Source: Candidatus Desulfopertinax cowenii (GTDB taxonomy: Bacteria; Bacillota; Desulfotomaculia; Desulfotomaculales; Desulforudaceae). Taken from it: a DNA stretch of 64,000 bases. Below the pieces are notes generated by a model. The model was not told the DNA's origin and searched no databases. It was given only the letters and a program-made list of their open reading frames with translations. Of this stretch, positions 45,641-53,714 are shown one piece after another; the stretch's first letter is position 1, and the number at the start of each line of letters is the position of its first letter. Made by a program: the position numbers and the translations under genes. The DNA lies in the NCBI GenBank assembly GCA_001899445.1, contig MPOA01000006.1:186001-250000 (forward strand). Reading direction: 5' to 3'.

Positions 45641-47743
45641 TCACGAAATGGTAATTTTCACGTCCAGGGCCTGCGCCCCCGACTCGTACGCGAACACCGG
45701 GTTGATGTCCATTTCCATGATTTCCGGAAAGTCGGTGACCAACCGAGCCACCCGGGCAATGATGTTCACCAGGGCACCAACGTCCGCGGGTTTTTGTCCC
45801 CGGTAACCGCGCAGCAGGGAAAAGGCCTTGGTTTCGGTGATCATCTTTTCGATTTCCCGTAGGGATAGCCCGTGGGCAAGGCGGAAGGAAACGTCCTTTA
45901 ACAGGTTGACGTAGATGCCGCCCAGGCCGAAGGCGATCAGGGGACCGAAGTGGATGTCTCTGGTCACGCCGATGATCACCTCGGTGCCCTTGGGCGCCAT
46001 GCGCTGGACATCGATGCCGTGCGGGATGACATCCGGCAGGGAACGCTGCACGTTGCTCATCACCGCCCAGAAGTTGGCCATCACCTCGCCGGGAGTGTCC
46101 AACCCCATGCGCACGCCCCCGATGTCGGTCTTGTGGATTATTTTCGGTGACGCCACCTTCAACACAATCGGGTAACCAATTTCCTCGGCGATGGCCACGG
46201 CCTCCTCGGCCCTAGTGGCCAGCTTCGTCGGTGCCACGGGAATGCCGTAAGCTTCCATCACCGCCGCCCCCTCGCTACCCAGCAGCACCAAGCGGTTGTC
46301 TTCCTTCGCCGCCTTGAAAACGGCGCGAACGCGCTCCCGGTCCACACCACCGTATTCTGGCAGGGGTTCGTCTTCCTTGGCTTGCACCACCCGGGTGTAA
46401 TGCGCCAGCCCGCCCATGGCGTTCACGGCCACTTCGGGGAAGGTGTAACACGGAATGCCCTCTTCGGACAAGATGCGGGCCCCCTCCTCCAGGATCTCGC
46501 CGCCCATGTACACCCCGAAAACCGGCTTTTCCGGAACCTGCCGGGCCACCTCCACGATCGCCCGGGCGGTCTCCCCCGGCTCGGCGGCCGCGGTCGGGCA
46601 GACCAATACCACCGCGGCATCCACATTCTCGTCCTCCAGCACCTTGGCCAGCGCAAAGCGGTACCGATCGGCCCGGCCGTCTCCCAGCACGTCCACCGGG
46701 TTGTAAATACTGGCTTCCCGCGGTAGCTCCGCCCGCAGAGCATCCAGGGTGGCCTTACTGAACCGGGCGATGGAGAGACCCTTCTGCTCGGCGGTATCGG
46801 TGGCCACGATCCCGGGGCCGCCGGAATTGGTGATAATGGCCAGGCAGTCCCCTTTAGGGACCGGCTGCTTGGCAAAGGCAAAGGCTAGGTCAAACAGTTC
46901 GGACATACTCCGGACCCGGATCACCCCGGCCCGGCGGAAGGCCACCTCGTAGGCCAGGTCACTCCCAACCAGTGCCCCGGTATGGGACGAAGCTGCCTGT
47001 GCCCCGGCCTGGCTGGTGCCCGACTTTAACACCACGATCGGTTTCCTGCGGCTGGCCCGGGTAGCTGCGTCCAGGAAGCGCATCCCGTCCGAAACGTCTT
47101 CGATGTAGCAGAGGATGACCTTGGTGGTGGGGTCGTCAGCAGCCGCGGCGATAAAATCGGACTCGTCCAGATCGGACTTGTTCCCCAAGCTGACAAACTT
47201 GCTGAAACCGAGACTGCTGGTCAGGCTCCAGTCCAGAATCGCCACCAGCATGGCGCCACTCTGGGAAATAAACGCGATTTTCCCCTTCTTCGGAAAACCG
47301 GCGGCAAAAGACGCGTTCAACGGGGTGTGGGTGTCCATTATCCCCACGCAGTTAGGACCGACCACCCGCATCCCGTGACGCCGGGCGATGGTCACCAGTT
47401 CCTTTTCCAGCGCCAGCCCTTCGGCACCCGTTTCCTTGAATCCGGCGCTGATCACGATCAGGTGCTTTACACCGGCCCGGCCGCATTCCTCGACCACCGG
47501 CAGGACCCCGCGTGCCGGAACGGCGATCACGGCCACGTCCACCGGCTCGGGCACCTGGGTAATCGAGGGGTATGCCGGGTAACCTTCAATTTCGTCAGCC
47601 TTCGGATTGATCGGGAAGATGCGGCCGGAGTACCCGCACGCGATCACGTTCTTTAAAATGATGTTCCCGATTTTGCCCGGCTTGCCGGAAGCGCCGATAA
47701 TCGCCACCGACACCGGACGAAAAAGGGGCGTTAAGTTCTGCAA
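45641..47743 (-). CDS. ADP-forming acyl-CoA synthetase (acetate--CoA ligase, fused alpha-beta)
   Basis: A 700-residue enzyme that makes an acyl-CoA from acid, CoA and ATP, or runs in reverse to form ATP from acetyl-CoA. The N-terminal alpha part has a CoA-binding Rossmann domain (SVAIIGASGKPGKIGN) and the Ser/His segment ISQSGAML and AQAASSHTGALVGSD with the phosphohistidine site. The C-terminal beta part is an ATP-grasp domain (AEEIGYPIVLKVASPKIIHKTDIGGV). TTG 47743 is chosen, with AGGAAGG 8 nt upstream; an upstream GTG is possible. Substrate preference is not visible. Confidence 0.92.
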   Translation of the reverse strand: MQNLTPLFRPVSVAIIGASGKPGKIGNIILKNVIACGYSGRIFPINPKADEIEGYPAYPSITQVPEPVDVAVIAVPARGVLPVVEECGRAGVKHLIVISAGFKETGAEGLALEKELVTIARRHGMRVVGPNCVGIMDTHTPLNASFAAGFPKKGKIAFISQSGAMLVAILDWSLTSSLGFSKFVSLGNKSDLDESDFIAAAADDPTTKVILCYIEDVSDGMRFLDAATRASRRKPIVVLKSGTSQAGAQAASSHTGALVGSDLAYEVAFRRAGVIRVRSMSELFDLAFAFAKQPVPKGDCLAIITNSGGPGIVATDTAEQKGLSIARFSKATLDALRAELPREASIYNPVDVLGDGRADRYRFALAKVLEDENVDAAVVLVCPTAAAEPGETARAIVEVARQVPEKPVFGVYMGGEILEEGARILSEEGIPCYTFPEVAVNAMGGLAHYTRVVQAKEDEPLPEYGGVDRERVRAVFKAAKEDNRLVLLGSEGAAVMEAYGIPVAPTKLATRAEEAVAIAEEIGYPIVLKVASPKIIHKTDIGGVRMGLDTPGEVMANFWAVMSNVQRSLPDVIPHGIDVQRMAPKGTEVIIGVTRDIHFGPLIAFGLGGIYVNLLKDVSFRLAHGLSLREIEKMITETKAFSLLRGYRGQKPADVGALVNIIARVARLVTDFPEIMEMDINPVFAYESGAQALDVKITIS

Positions 47744-47855
47744 CCCGGTCACCTTCCTGCGCAATCTACAGGTATCCTGCACCGATTCGGTACTTCATAG
47801 CACATTCGCCAGCTCTGCCAGTCCTTTTTCTGCTAAAAAATGGTGTTTAAAACGC

Positions 47856-48512
47856 CTAAACTTGGCTGGCAAAGACGTGGTTTCCGATCCTGGTGATCAC
47901 CGGCAGCGTGCGGATCCAGGTATCATCTGCCGTATCCGGGTTGTAGAAAAACAACGCACCCTGGGTCGGATCGTTACCGGTCAGCGCTTGCCGGGCAGCT
48001 TCAAATGCCCGCTCATCGGGTGGAAGTACTATCGACCCGTCACCGACCGGCGAAAACTGGTATACATTACCTGTGCGCTGGTAGATCACTTCCCGGAGAT
48101 CGGACGGGAAATCCGGGCTGGCCAGCCTGTTCATGATCACGGCGCCAACGGCCACCTGCCCCGTGAAACTTTCTCCCCGGGCCTCGGCGTGAATGATCCG
48201 GGCCAGAAGCAGAAGGTCCTTTTCGCAAATATCCCCCCGGGAATACCGGAGGACGTGCTCCGGAATCACCAGCACCTGGTTGGGCACGATCAGGTCACCG
48301 CGCAACCGGTTGGCGGCACTAAGCACCCCGACGGAAACGCCGAATTGTTTGGCGATGTCATAGAGTGTGTCCCCGTTGCGGACCGTGTAATACACGTGCG
48401 CATTTGCGGGTGCGGCCGGAACCAGAGCCAGCCACAGCGTCAGAATCAGAACCAGGATTCTCGCCGGTACTACTTTGCATCCTCCTCCTTCCGAACCGGT
48501 ACTACTTTGCAT
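47856..48512 (-). CDS. LysM plus SleB-type cell-wall hydrolase
   Basis: A 218-residue secreted protein: short basic N-terminus, signal segment ARILVLILTLWLALVPAAPANA, a LysM domain (VYYTVRNGDTLYDIAKQFGV, residues about 45-90) and a Hydrolase_2 domain (LLLLARIIHAEARGESFTGQVAVGAVIMNR with the catalytic Glu). SleB-like enzymes open the spore cortex at germination; related enzymes also act in growth. The start is ATG 48512 inside a 32-bp tandem duplication that carries the ribosome site. Specific spore role is inferred. Confidence 0.88.
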   Translation of the reverse strand: MQSSTGSEGGGCKVVPARILVLILTLWLALVPAAPANAHVYYTVRNGDTLYDIAKQFGVSVGVLSAANRLRGDLIVPNQVLVIPEHVLRYSRGDICEKDLLLLARIIHAEARGESFTGQVAVGAVIMNRLASPDFPSDLREVIYQRTGNVYQFSPVGDGSIVLPPDERAFEAARQALTGNDPTQGALFFYNPDTADDTWIRTLPVITRIGNHVFASQV

Positions 48513-48527
48513 CCTCCTCCTTCCGAA
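48464..48527. repeat. 32-bp perfect tandem duplication at the hydrolase gene start
   Basis: Two identical 32-bp units abut (48464-48495 and 48496-48527). On the minus strand each unit reads as ribosome site AAGGAGGAGG, then ATG CAA AGT. Because 32 is not a multiple of 3, the ATG in the upstream unit is in the hydrolase frame while the one in the downstream unit is not. Confidence 0.95.
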
Positions 48528-48664
48528 AACGTATTCTGCATAACCAGCGAGAGCACTATGCAGCCATTTATAAACTGCACAGTTAATTATCTCCATTTTG
48601 GGAATAAATATAACCGGGTAGTTGAACCCGGTTCCACAAATAGAAACTGTTGACCGGCCGAAAC

Positions 48665-49393
48665 CTAGGTCGCTGTCTCCTTTCGCAGGCGGCGGGCGAT
48701 ACGGATATCGACCTCGGTTAGGAGGCGGCAGGGACGGCACATCTGAAAAAGCCGCGAAGTAGTTCGTTTCCCCAGGTATTCCCCCAGGTCCTCCAGGCTG
48801 ATATTGGTGGTGACCACCACCGGCAGCTGGTGATTCAAACGGTGATTGACCAGCGAGTATATTTTCTGCCGAGCCCATTCGGTGTAGTGGTGGGCGCCAA
48901 GATCGTCGAGGATTAGGACCGGCGCCGCCTTAGCGGCGTCGGTCAGGTCCACCTCGGTATACTCCGGACGCTGGAGGTCGTAAGTGGCCCGGATCCGATC
49001 CAGGAAGTCCGGAACCACCAGGAAGAGGACCTCGACCCCCTCTTCCAGCAGGCGGTTGGCGATACAGCAGGCCAGAAAAGTCTTTCCGGTGCCGACTGAA
49101 CCAGTAATGTAAAGTCCATCGGCCGCTCTCCCGGCGAGCACCCGTTCCACGAATTCCTTAGCCGCTCCAAAGGTCAGCCGGGCGGTCTCATAGTACGACC
49201 GGCTGTTTTCCATCCGCTGCCGGGAATAGTACTTGAATTCGAACCGGTCAAAGGTGTGCTGCCGCATCATCCCGGTGAGGTGGGCCAGCTTCAGCCGGTT
49301 TGAAAGCGCTTTCTGCCGCATGCACGGGCAGGGGATTGCCGTCTCGCCCACCATATAGATGCCACGATCACCGCAAGTGCTACAAGCTGGCAC
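48665..49393 (-). CDS. DnaC/DnaI-like helicase loader ATPase
   Basis: A 242-residue AAA+ protein with an N-terminal zinc site (CSTCGDRGIY and PCPC, Cys 4, 7, 22, 24), Walker A GSVGTGKT (98-105), Walker B VLILDDLGAH and an arginine-finger region SRLFQM. This is the DnaI/DnaC architecture of proteins that load the replicative helicase. It lies 13 nt downstream of the DnaD-like gene, so the two form a small primosome operon like dnaD/dnaB-dnaI elsewhere. A phage-type loader cannot be excluded. Confidence 0.88.
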   Translation of the reverse strand: MPACSTCGDRGIYMVGETAIPCPCMRQKALSNRLKLAHLTGMMRQHTFDRFEFKYYSRQRMENSRSYYETARLTFGAAKEFVERVLAGRAADGLYITGSVGTGKTFLACCIANRLLEEGVEVLFLVVPDFLDRIRATYDLQRPEYTEVDLTDAAKAAPVLILDDLGAHHYTEWARQKIYSLVNHRLNHQLPVVVTTNISLEDLGEYLGKRTTSRLFQMCRPCRLLTEVDIRIARRLRKETAT

Positions 49394-49406
49394 GTTATTA
49401 GGCTCC

Positions 49407-50204
49407 TCAGCTAATGTACAGCGCTTTGATCAGGGCTCGTTCCCTTTCCCGATCCCGCTTCACGTCGCCCATCTTTCGTGGTTTGCGACCGCGGCGCTGC
49501 TGAAACTTCCGCTCGTACTCCTGCACTTCCGCGATGGTCCGTACGTTGTTCTTATGCCATTCAATCAGGATGCTGTCGATGTACTTGAAGTTATGTTTAC
49601 CGATCAGTACCGCCCGGCGCAGCGCCTCCCGCACAAGGGTCGACCCCAGATCGGCGTACCAACGGGACACCTGTTCCGCCTCGATCGGTGAAAGCAGTCT
49701 CCCAAACTCCTTGGCAAACTCATCGTAAAGCCGTCCCAGCTCCTGGTCCTCCAACCCCGAAGCGTTACCGCCCTCCAGGATGGCCTGCGTTTTTTCTATT
49801 TCGTGCACCTTGCTGCGCGCCCACACTTCCGACAGCTTCTCAAACAGAGGCTCGAAATCGTACCCTTCCGAAACCGCTTGATCCTCCTCGTGGAAATACT
49901 GGGTTACGGTGATGATTCCCTTTTTCCGGAGGCTCTCCAGATCCCGCTCGGCCTGGGCCTTGCCGCCGGATAATAGTTCTCCGAGCGTTTCTGCCGTTGG
50001 GTAGAGTTCCTTTTCCTCGGTGCGCAGGCGCAGGAGGTGCAAGAGGAGCATCATTTCCGACTCCGTCAAGCCCATGTACCGGTACCATTTCAGCAACAGG
50101 CTGGGCACAAAGGTGACACCGTGGATAAAAAGGTCGGTACCGAAAGCCGCCGTGATGTTTCCTTCCCGGTATTGCTTCACTGCCTGACCGTTGCGTTCCG
50201 CCAT
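49407..50204 (-). CDS. DnaD domain protein
   Basis: A 265-residue protein with an N-terminal winged-helix region (FVPSLLLKWYRYMGLTESEMMLLLHLLRL) and a DnaD/DnaB-II helical domain (about 150-230: LYDEFAKEFGRLLSPIEAEQVSRW, REALRRAVLIGKHNFKYIDSILIEWHKN). The tail is basic (RGRKPRKMGDVKRDRERE). DnaD-type proteins act at oriC and in replication restart in Firmicutes. It starts at ATG 50204 (GGAGGAG upstream). Confidence 0.9.
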   Translation of the reverse strand: MAERNGQAVKQYREGNITAAFGTDLFIHGVTFVPSLLLKWYRYMGLTESEMMLLLHLLRLRTEEKELYPTAETLGELLSGGKAQAERDLESLRKKGIITVTQYFHEEDQAVSEGYDFEPLFEKLSEVWARSKVHEIEKTQAILEGGNASGLEDQELGRLYDEFAKEFGRLLSPIEAEQVSRWYADLGSTLVREALRRAVLIGKHNFKYIDSILIEWHKNNVRTIAEVQEYERKFQQRRGRKPRKMGDVKRDRERERALIKALYIS

Positions 50205-50222
50205 GCGCGTCTCCTCCTGGCT

Positions 50223-51110
50223 CTATTTTAAGTTCGGAATTCGGGGTTTGTCCAACGCTACTACCTCCCGCCGTAGAAAAGTAGCTACCCCAAGCTTTAG
50301 TTTAGCCAGTTGCGCTAACGCTTTGTCCAGTCCGGAGGCCAAATCGGACAGGCGGTGGGCATCTGACCCCACGGTAAAATACCGTACACCGTGATCCCGG
50401 GCCAACCGCGAAAGGTCGAGGCCGGGGATGCATTCCGCGTGGCCCAGGCGGATGCTGGAGGAATTGATTTCCAAACCCAGGCCCCGATCGGCCATCCGGG
50501 CAAGAATCGGTTCCACCCAGCCTTCGTGCAGGGTGTCCATCGCCCGGCCCAGGTACCGCCATCCGTGTCGCCTGTAGAGATCCAGGTGGCCCACGGAATC
50601 GAACAAGCCGGAGTCCACCAGAGCCGCCAGCTTCCGGAAATAGTCCGCGGCTACTTGCTCGGGCGTTTTGTCCCGGAAGTACCGGCCGCTTTCCTCGGAA
50701 CTGGAGATGGCGACGTGTTCCAGGCAGTGCACCGACCCGATCACGTAATCAAAGGGATAGGTTTCCAATACCCGGGCAAACAGTTCCTCCTGTCCGTACT
50801 CGTAACCAACCTCTAGACCGGCACCGATCATTAGGCGGTTGCCGTACCGCCGGCGGACCGTTTCAATTTCCCGGAAATACTCCTCGAGCCAGACCGGATC
50901 GTCCATGGGGTGCAGCCGGCCACGCAGCCGCACCACCCCGTCCCGGCTCCGGCGCTCCGGATCGGCCTCGAAGTGCGGGGTGAAACAAATTCCTCTCAGT
51001 CCTATTTCCACCGCCCGGCGGCAGTACGCTTCTATGCTGTGGGCTTCGGCGTCGATGGAGAAGTCCGGATGCACGTGGTAATCTATGATGTCGAACACAC
51101 CTCCGGTCAT
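50223..51110 (-). CDS. PHP-domain histidinol-phosphatase (HisJ family)
   Basis: A 295-residue PHP-fold hydrolase. Metal-binding residues are in IIDYHVHPDF, a second at CFTPHFE, EVGYEYGQEE, VIGSVHCLE, SVGHLDLYRR and TVGSDAH. HisJ enzymes dephosphorylate histidinol phosphate in histidine synthesis. No other his gene is in the window, so the assignment to histidine rests on family. ATG 51110 has GGGGGA 8 nt upstream; the longer ORF runs through the next gene. Confidence 0.9.
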   Translation of the reverse strand: MTGGVFDIIDYHVHPDFSIDAEAHSIEAYCRRAVEIGLRGICFTPHFEADPERRSRDGVVRLRGRLHPMDDPVWLEEYFREIETVRRRYGNRLMIGAGLEVGYEYGQEELFARVLETYPFDYVIGSVHCLEHVAISSSEESGRYFRDKTPEQVAADYFRKLAALVDSGLFDSVGHLDLYRRHGWRYLGRAMDTLHEGWVEPILARMADRGLGLEINSSSIRLGHAECIPGLDLSRLARDHGVRYFTVGSDAHRLSDLASGLDKALAQLAKLKLGVATFLRREVVALDKPRIPNLK

Positions 51111-51150
51111 AAACAAGATCCCCCGGCGGGGAACCTTGAAGGCAAAGCCG

Positions 51151-51687
51151 CTATCTGATCTTTGCTCCCAGTACCGACTCCATCTGGTGCAGCGCCCACT
51201 CGTGCGCCCGGAGATCGAAGCTCGCCACAGCGTTCCGGTAAACAACGGTACGCAGGTCCCGGTTACACAGCTCCTCCACCGTGTATAGAACACAGATGTT
51301 GGTACAGACGCCGACAACGTGAACCTCGTCGACCTCCAGGGATTTCAGGATTTGGTCCAGATCGGTGCCGTAGAAGGCGCTATACCTGGTCTTTTCCAGG
51401 TGGATCACCCGGGGGGCCATCTCGGCCGCGTCGGCAATTTCCGCGATCAACTCGGCGCCGGGGGTGCCACGGACGCAGTGCGCCGGAAAGCGTTCAAATT
51501 CCAGGTCTTCCGGAGCATGGGCATCTTTCACGAAAATGACCGGCTCCCCGACCGCGGCGAATTCCTTGATCCTCGCCCCTACCACCGGGATGATCTCCCG
51601 GGCGGCATCCCCACAGTAAAGGGCGCCCTCAGAAGCCATGAAGTCGTGCAACAGGTCGATGGCCAGCAAGACCCTTTTGCCCAACAC
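51151..51687 (-). CDS. Isochorismatase-family cysteine hydrolase
   Basis: A 178-residue hydrolase with the catalytic triad of the nicotinamidase group: Asp11 in LLAIDLLHDF, Lys99 in HLEKTRYSAF and Cys132 in VVGVCTNICVLYTVEE. Nicotinamidase (NAD salvage) is the commonest role of proteins this close to the pattern, but other amidases share it. It sits 40 nt upstream of the PHP gene on the same strand. Confidence 0.9.
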   Translation of the reverse strand: MLGKRVLLAIDLLHDFMASEGALYCGDAAREIIPVVGARIKEFAAVGEPVIFVKDAHAPEDLEFERFPAHCVRGTPGAELIAEIADAAEMAPRVIHLEKTRYSAFYGTDLDQILKSLEVDEVHVVGVCTNICVLYTVEELCNRDLRTVVYRNAVASFDLRAHEWALHQMESVLGAKIR

Positions 51688-51709
51688 GATCCCTCCCGCA
51701 TTGAATACG

Positions 51710-51907
51710 TCACTCCCAAGTGCGAGCGTCGATCAGAGCCCCCAAATCCCTCGTTCCGATTTCCACAATCACCTCGTTCTTTCCGGCCCCGTTAGGCCCG
51801 ATGACGGCCAGAATGTCCCCCGGGTTCACTTCCTGGTAAATCCCGGCAAGGGCGGCAACCCCACCGAAATGCAGGGTCAAACCGTCGATGACAAGCTGGG
51901 GCACCAC
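51710..51907 (-). pseudogene. Truncated branched-chain amino-acid ABC transporter ATPase (LivG-like)
   Basis: A 65-codon ORF. The first 45 codons match the start of LivG: LVIDGLTLHFGGVAALAGIY and VNPGDILAVIGPNGAGK. Just after the P-loop Lys, the next residue is Asn instead of Thr/Ser and the sequence becomes unrelated (EVIVEIGTRDLGALIDARTWE), then stops. ABC signature and Walker B are missing, so the product cannot be a working ATPase. It looks like a deletion remnant. Confidence 0.75.
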
Positions 51908-52037
51908 TCTAATACATCCCTTCGTTCGCTGTGTTTTTCAGAACTGCTCTTCAACCTGGGCAAGGGGGAATCCTTCTTGATGATGAAAAACCACTTACAC
52001 TTAAACAATTAACGCTTGCTTGCAAACTACTTAATGC

Positions 52038-52319
52038 TTAAATGATCTCCGTTTGGTAATGGACAATCTCCAGCCCCCGCTGGGCGGCGATGAAATTGAC
52101 CACTTCCGCGAGGATCTGGTCAAGGTGCATGCTACGGTTACTGACGGCCGCAATGCCCAGCGTGGCCCGTTGCCAGTTGTCCTGCCGGTCTACTTCGGCC
52201 ACTGAGACATTGTAGCGGTTGTGGAGCCTGGCGATCAGGCTCTTGATATGTCTGCGCTTCTCCTTCAGCGAACCGGACTCACCCAGGAACAGTTCCACGG
52301 TCAGAATCCCGACGATCAT
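52038..52319 (-). CDS. DUF503 family protein (YlxP)
   Basis: A 93-residue protein with IVGILTVELFLGESGSLKEKR, HIKSLIARLHNRYNVSVAEVD and GIAAVSNRSMHLDQILAEV. This is YlxP (DUF503). In most Firmicutes it lies between infB and rbfA; here that site is empty and the gene is 40 kb away. Function unknown. ATG 52319 is used, with GGGGG 6 nt upstream. The 130-bp stretch 51908-52037 before the next minus-strand remnant shows nothing I can name. Confidence 0.92.
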   Translation of the reverse strand: MIVGILTVELFLGESGSLKEKRRHIKSLIARLHNRYNVSVAEVDRQDNWQRATLGIAAVSNRSMHLDQILAEVVNFIAAQRGLEIVHYQTEII

Positions 52320-52415
52320 CGTCATCCCCCAAAGGAAATTATTTCAGACCACCGCCGCCTACATGCTACAATAACGATAACAAAAAACAGTAATCACCGG
52401 TAGGGGGATCGAGTT

Positions 52416-52895
52416 GTGTCGACGTTCGCGCTGGTGGTGGCCTTGTTGTTTTTCATCGCGGGGTTTGCCGGCATCATATTTCCGGTGCTGCCCGGAGTGA
52501 TCCTGATCTGGGTGGGAATGCTGATCTACGGGCTGATGACCGGGTTCGAAAACCTCTCCTGGATCTTCTACGCCGGCCAGGGGGCGGCTGTCGCCCTCAC
52601 CGCCTTCGTGGATTACGCGGCCACCGTGTGGGGCGTGCACCGTTACGGCGGTTCCCGGATCGCCATCTGGGGAGGCGTCGCCGGATTACTGTTGGGGGTC
52701 GTATTGCTCGGTCCGTTCGGCATAATTTTGGGCCCGGTTATGGGCGCCTTCGGCGCTGAACTGCTCGTGCGGGGTTCCATCCACCAGGCGCTGCGCGTGG
52801 GAGTAGGCACCCTGATCGGGTTCATCGGCAGCACCGTGATCAAGCTGATTATCGCTGGGGCGATGCTCCTCTGGTTTTTTGTGGCGATTTCTTAA
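52416..52895 (+). CDS. DUF456 membrane protein
   Basis: A 159-residue protein with at least four hydrophobic segments (about 5-27, 30-50, 85-115, 130-155) and glycine-rich PGVILIWVG, FGIILGPVMGAFGAELLV repeats typical of DUF456. Function unknown. Start GTG 52416 has GGGGG 8 nt upstream. Its 3' end overlaps the convergent activase gene by 47 bp. Confidence 0.9.
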   Translation: MSTFALVVALLFFIAGFAGIIFPVLPGVILIWVGMLIYGLMTGFENLSWIFYAGQGAAVALTAFVDYAATVWGVHRYGGSRIAIWGGVAGLLLGVVLLGPFGIILGPVMGAFGAELLVRGSIHQALRVGVGTLIGFIGSTVIKLIIAGAMLLWFFVAIS

Positions 52896-53664
52896 CGGCC
52901 CGGGTCCAGGCAATCAGCGCCGCGCCCAAGGCGCCCACAATCTGCGGCTCTTGCGGAACCCTGATCGGCACCCCGAGCCTGGCGGACAGTGCCCGAACCA
53001 CGCCCGCGTTTTTGGCCACCCCGCCGGTCATAATCACCTCCGGCTCCAAACCTACGCGGCTCACCAGGACCGCCGTGCGTTCGGCCACCGATTCCAGAAG
53101 CCCCCGGGCAATCTCCTTCCGGAGCACGCCCTGTCCAATCAGGGACACCACCTCCGACTCCGCGAACACGGTGCACAGGCTGCTGATGCTGGCCGCCTTT
53201 GACGCGCCCGCGGCCAGGTCGCTCAACGCTTCCACTTCTGTCTCCAGTGCTCGGGCCATTACCTCCAAGAACCGGCCTGTTCCGGCCGCGCACTTGTCGT
53301 TCATGACGAAGTCGATCACCGTACCGCCGCCATCCAGTCGGATCACCTTGCTGTCCTGACCACCGATATCGATGACCGTTCTAGTGTCCGGATTCAGGTG
53401 GAACGCACCCCGGGCGTGGCAGGTGATTTCGGTGACCTGCAGGTCGGCGAACGGCACGCTGACCCGGCCGTAACCGGTGGCCACGGTGAAGGTCACCTCA
53501 TCCGGGGAGCGACCCGCCCGTTCTAAAGCCCGGGTGAACGCTTTTTTGGCGGCCTGACGGCTGTCCGCTCCTGTGGGCAGAATGCTGTAAGCGGCCATTT
53601 TACCGTCCTCTATCACTACGGCCTCCGCAGAAAGCGAGCCGACGTCGATACCAACTGCCAGCAT
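52849..53664 (-). CDS. Acyl-CoA dehydratase activase (BadFG/HgdC type)
   Basis: A 271-residue ASKHA-fold ATPase with the first phosphate motif GIDVGSLSAEAVVI, DIGGQDSKVIRLDG, the [4Fe-4S]-ligating Cys in NDKCAAGTGRFLEVMA, and SSLCTVFAESEVVSLI with the second Cys. MTGGVAKN and ALGAAL close the fold. The dimer injects electrons with ATP into 2-hydroxyacyl-CoA dehydratases or benzoyl-CoA-reductase-like enzymes. No dehydratase subunit genes are next to it, so its partner is unknown. Confidence 0.92.
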   Translation of the reverse strand: MLAVGIDVGSLSAEAVVIEDGKMAAYSILPTGADSRQAAKKAFTRALERAGRSPDEVTFTVATGYGRVSVPFADLQVTEITCHARGAFHLNPDTRTVIDIGGQDSKVIRLDGGGTVIDFVMNDKCAAGTGRFLEVMARALETEVEALSDLAAGASKAASISSLCTVFAESEVVSLIGQGVLRKEIARGLLESVAERTAVLVSRVGLEPEVIMTGGVAKNAGVVRALSARLGVPIRVPQEPQIVGALGAALIAWTRAVKKSPQKTRGASPQR

Positions 53665-53714
53665 CGGGCAGATTCCTCCTCCCGGGGCTAAATAATCTTC
53701 ATCTTCGGCAGCAG

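Noticed and set aside
48513-48878. Extending the LysM/SleB hydrolase to an upstream start at 48878
   Set aside because: That stretch overlaps the neighbouring ATPase gene, has no signal-peptide character, and would bury the real signal peptide 120 residues inside the protein.
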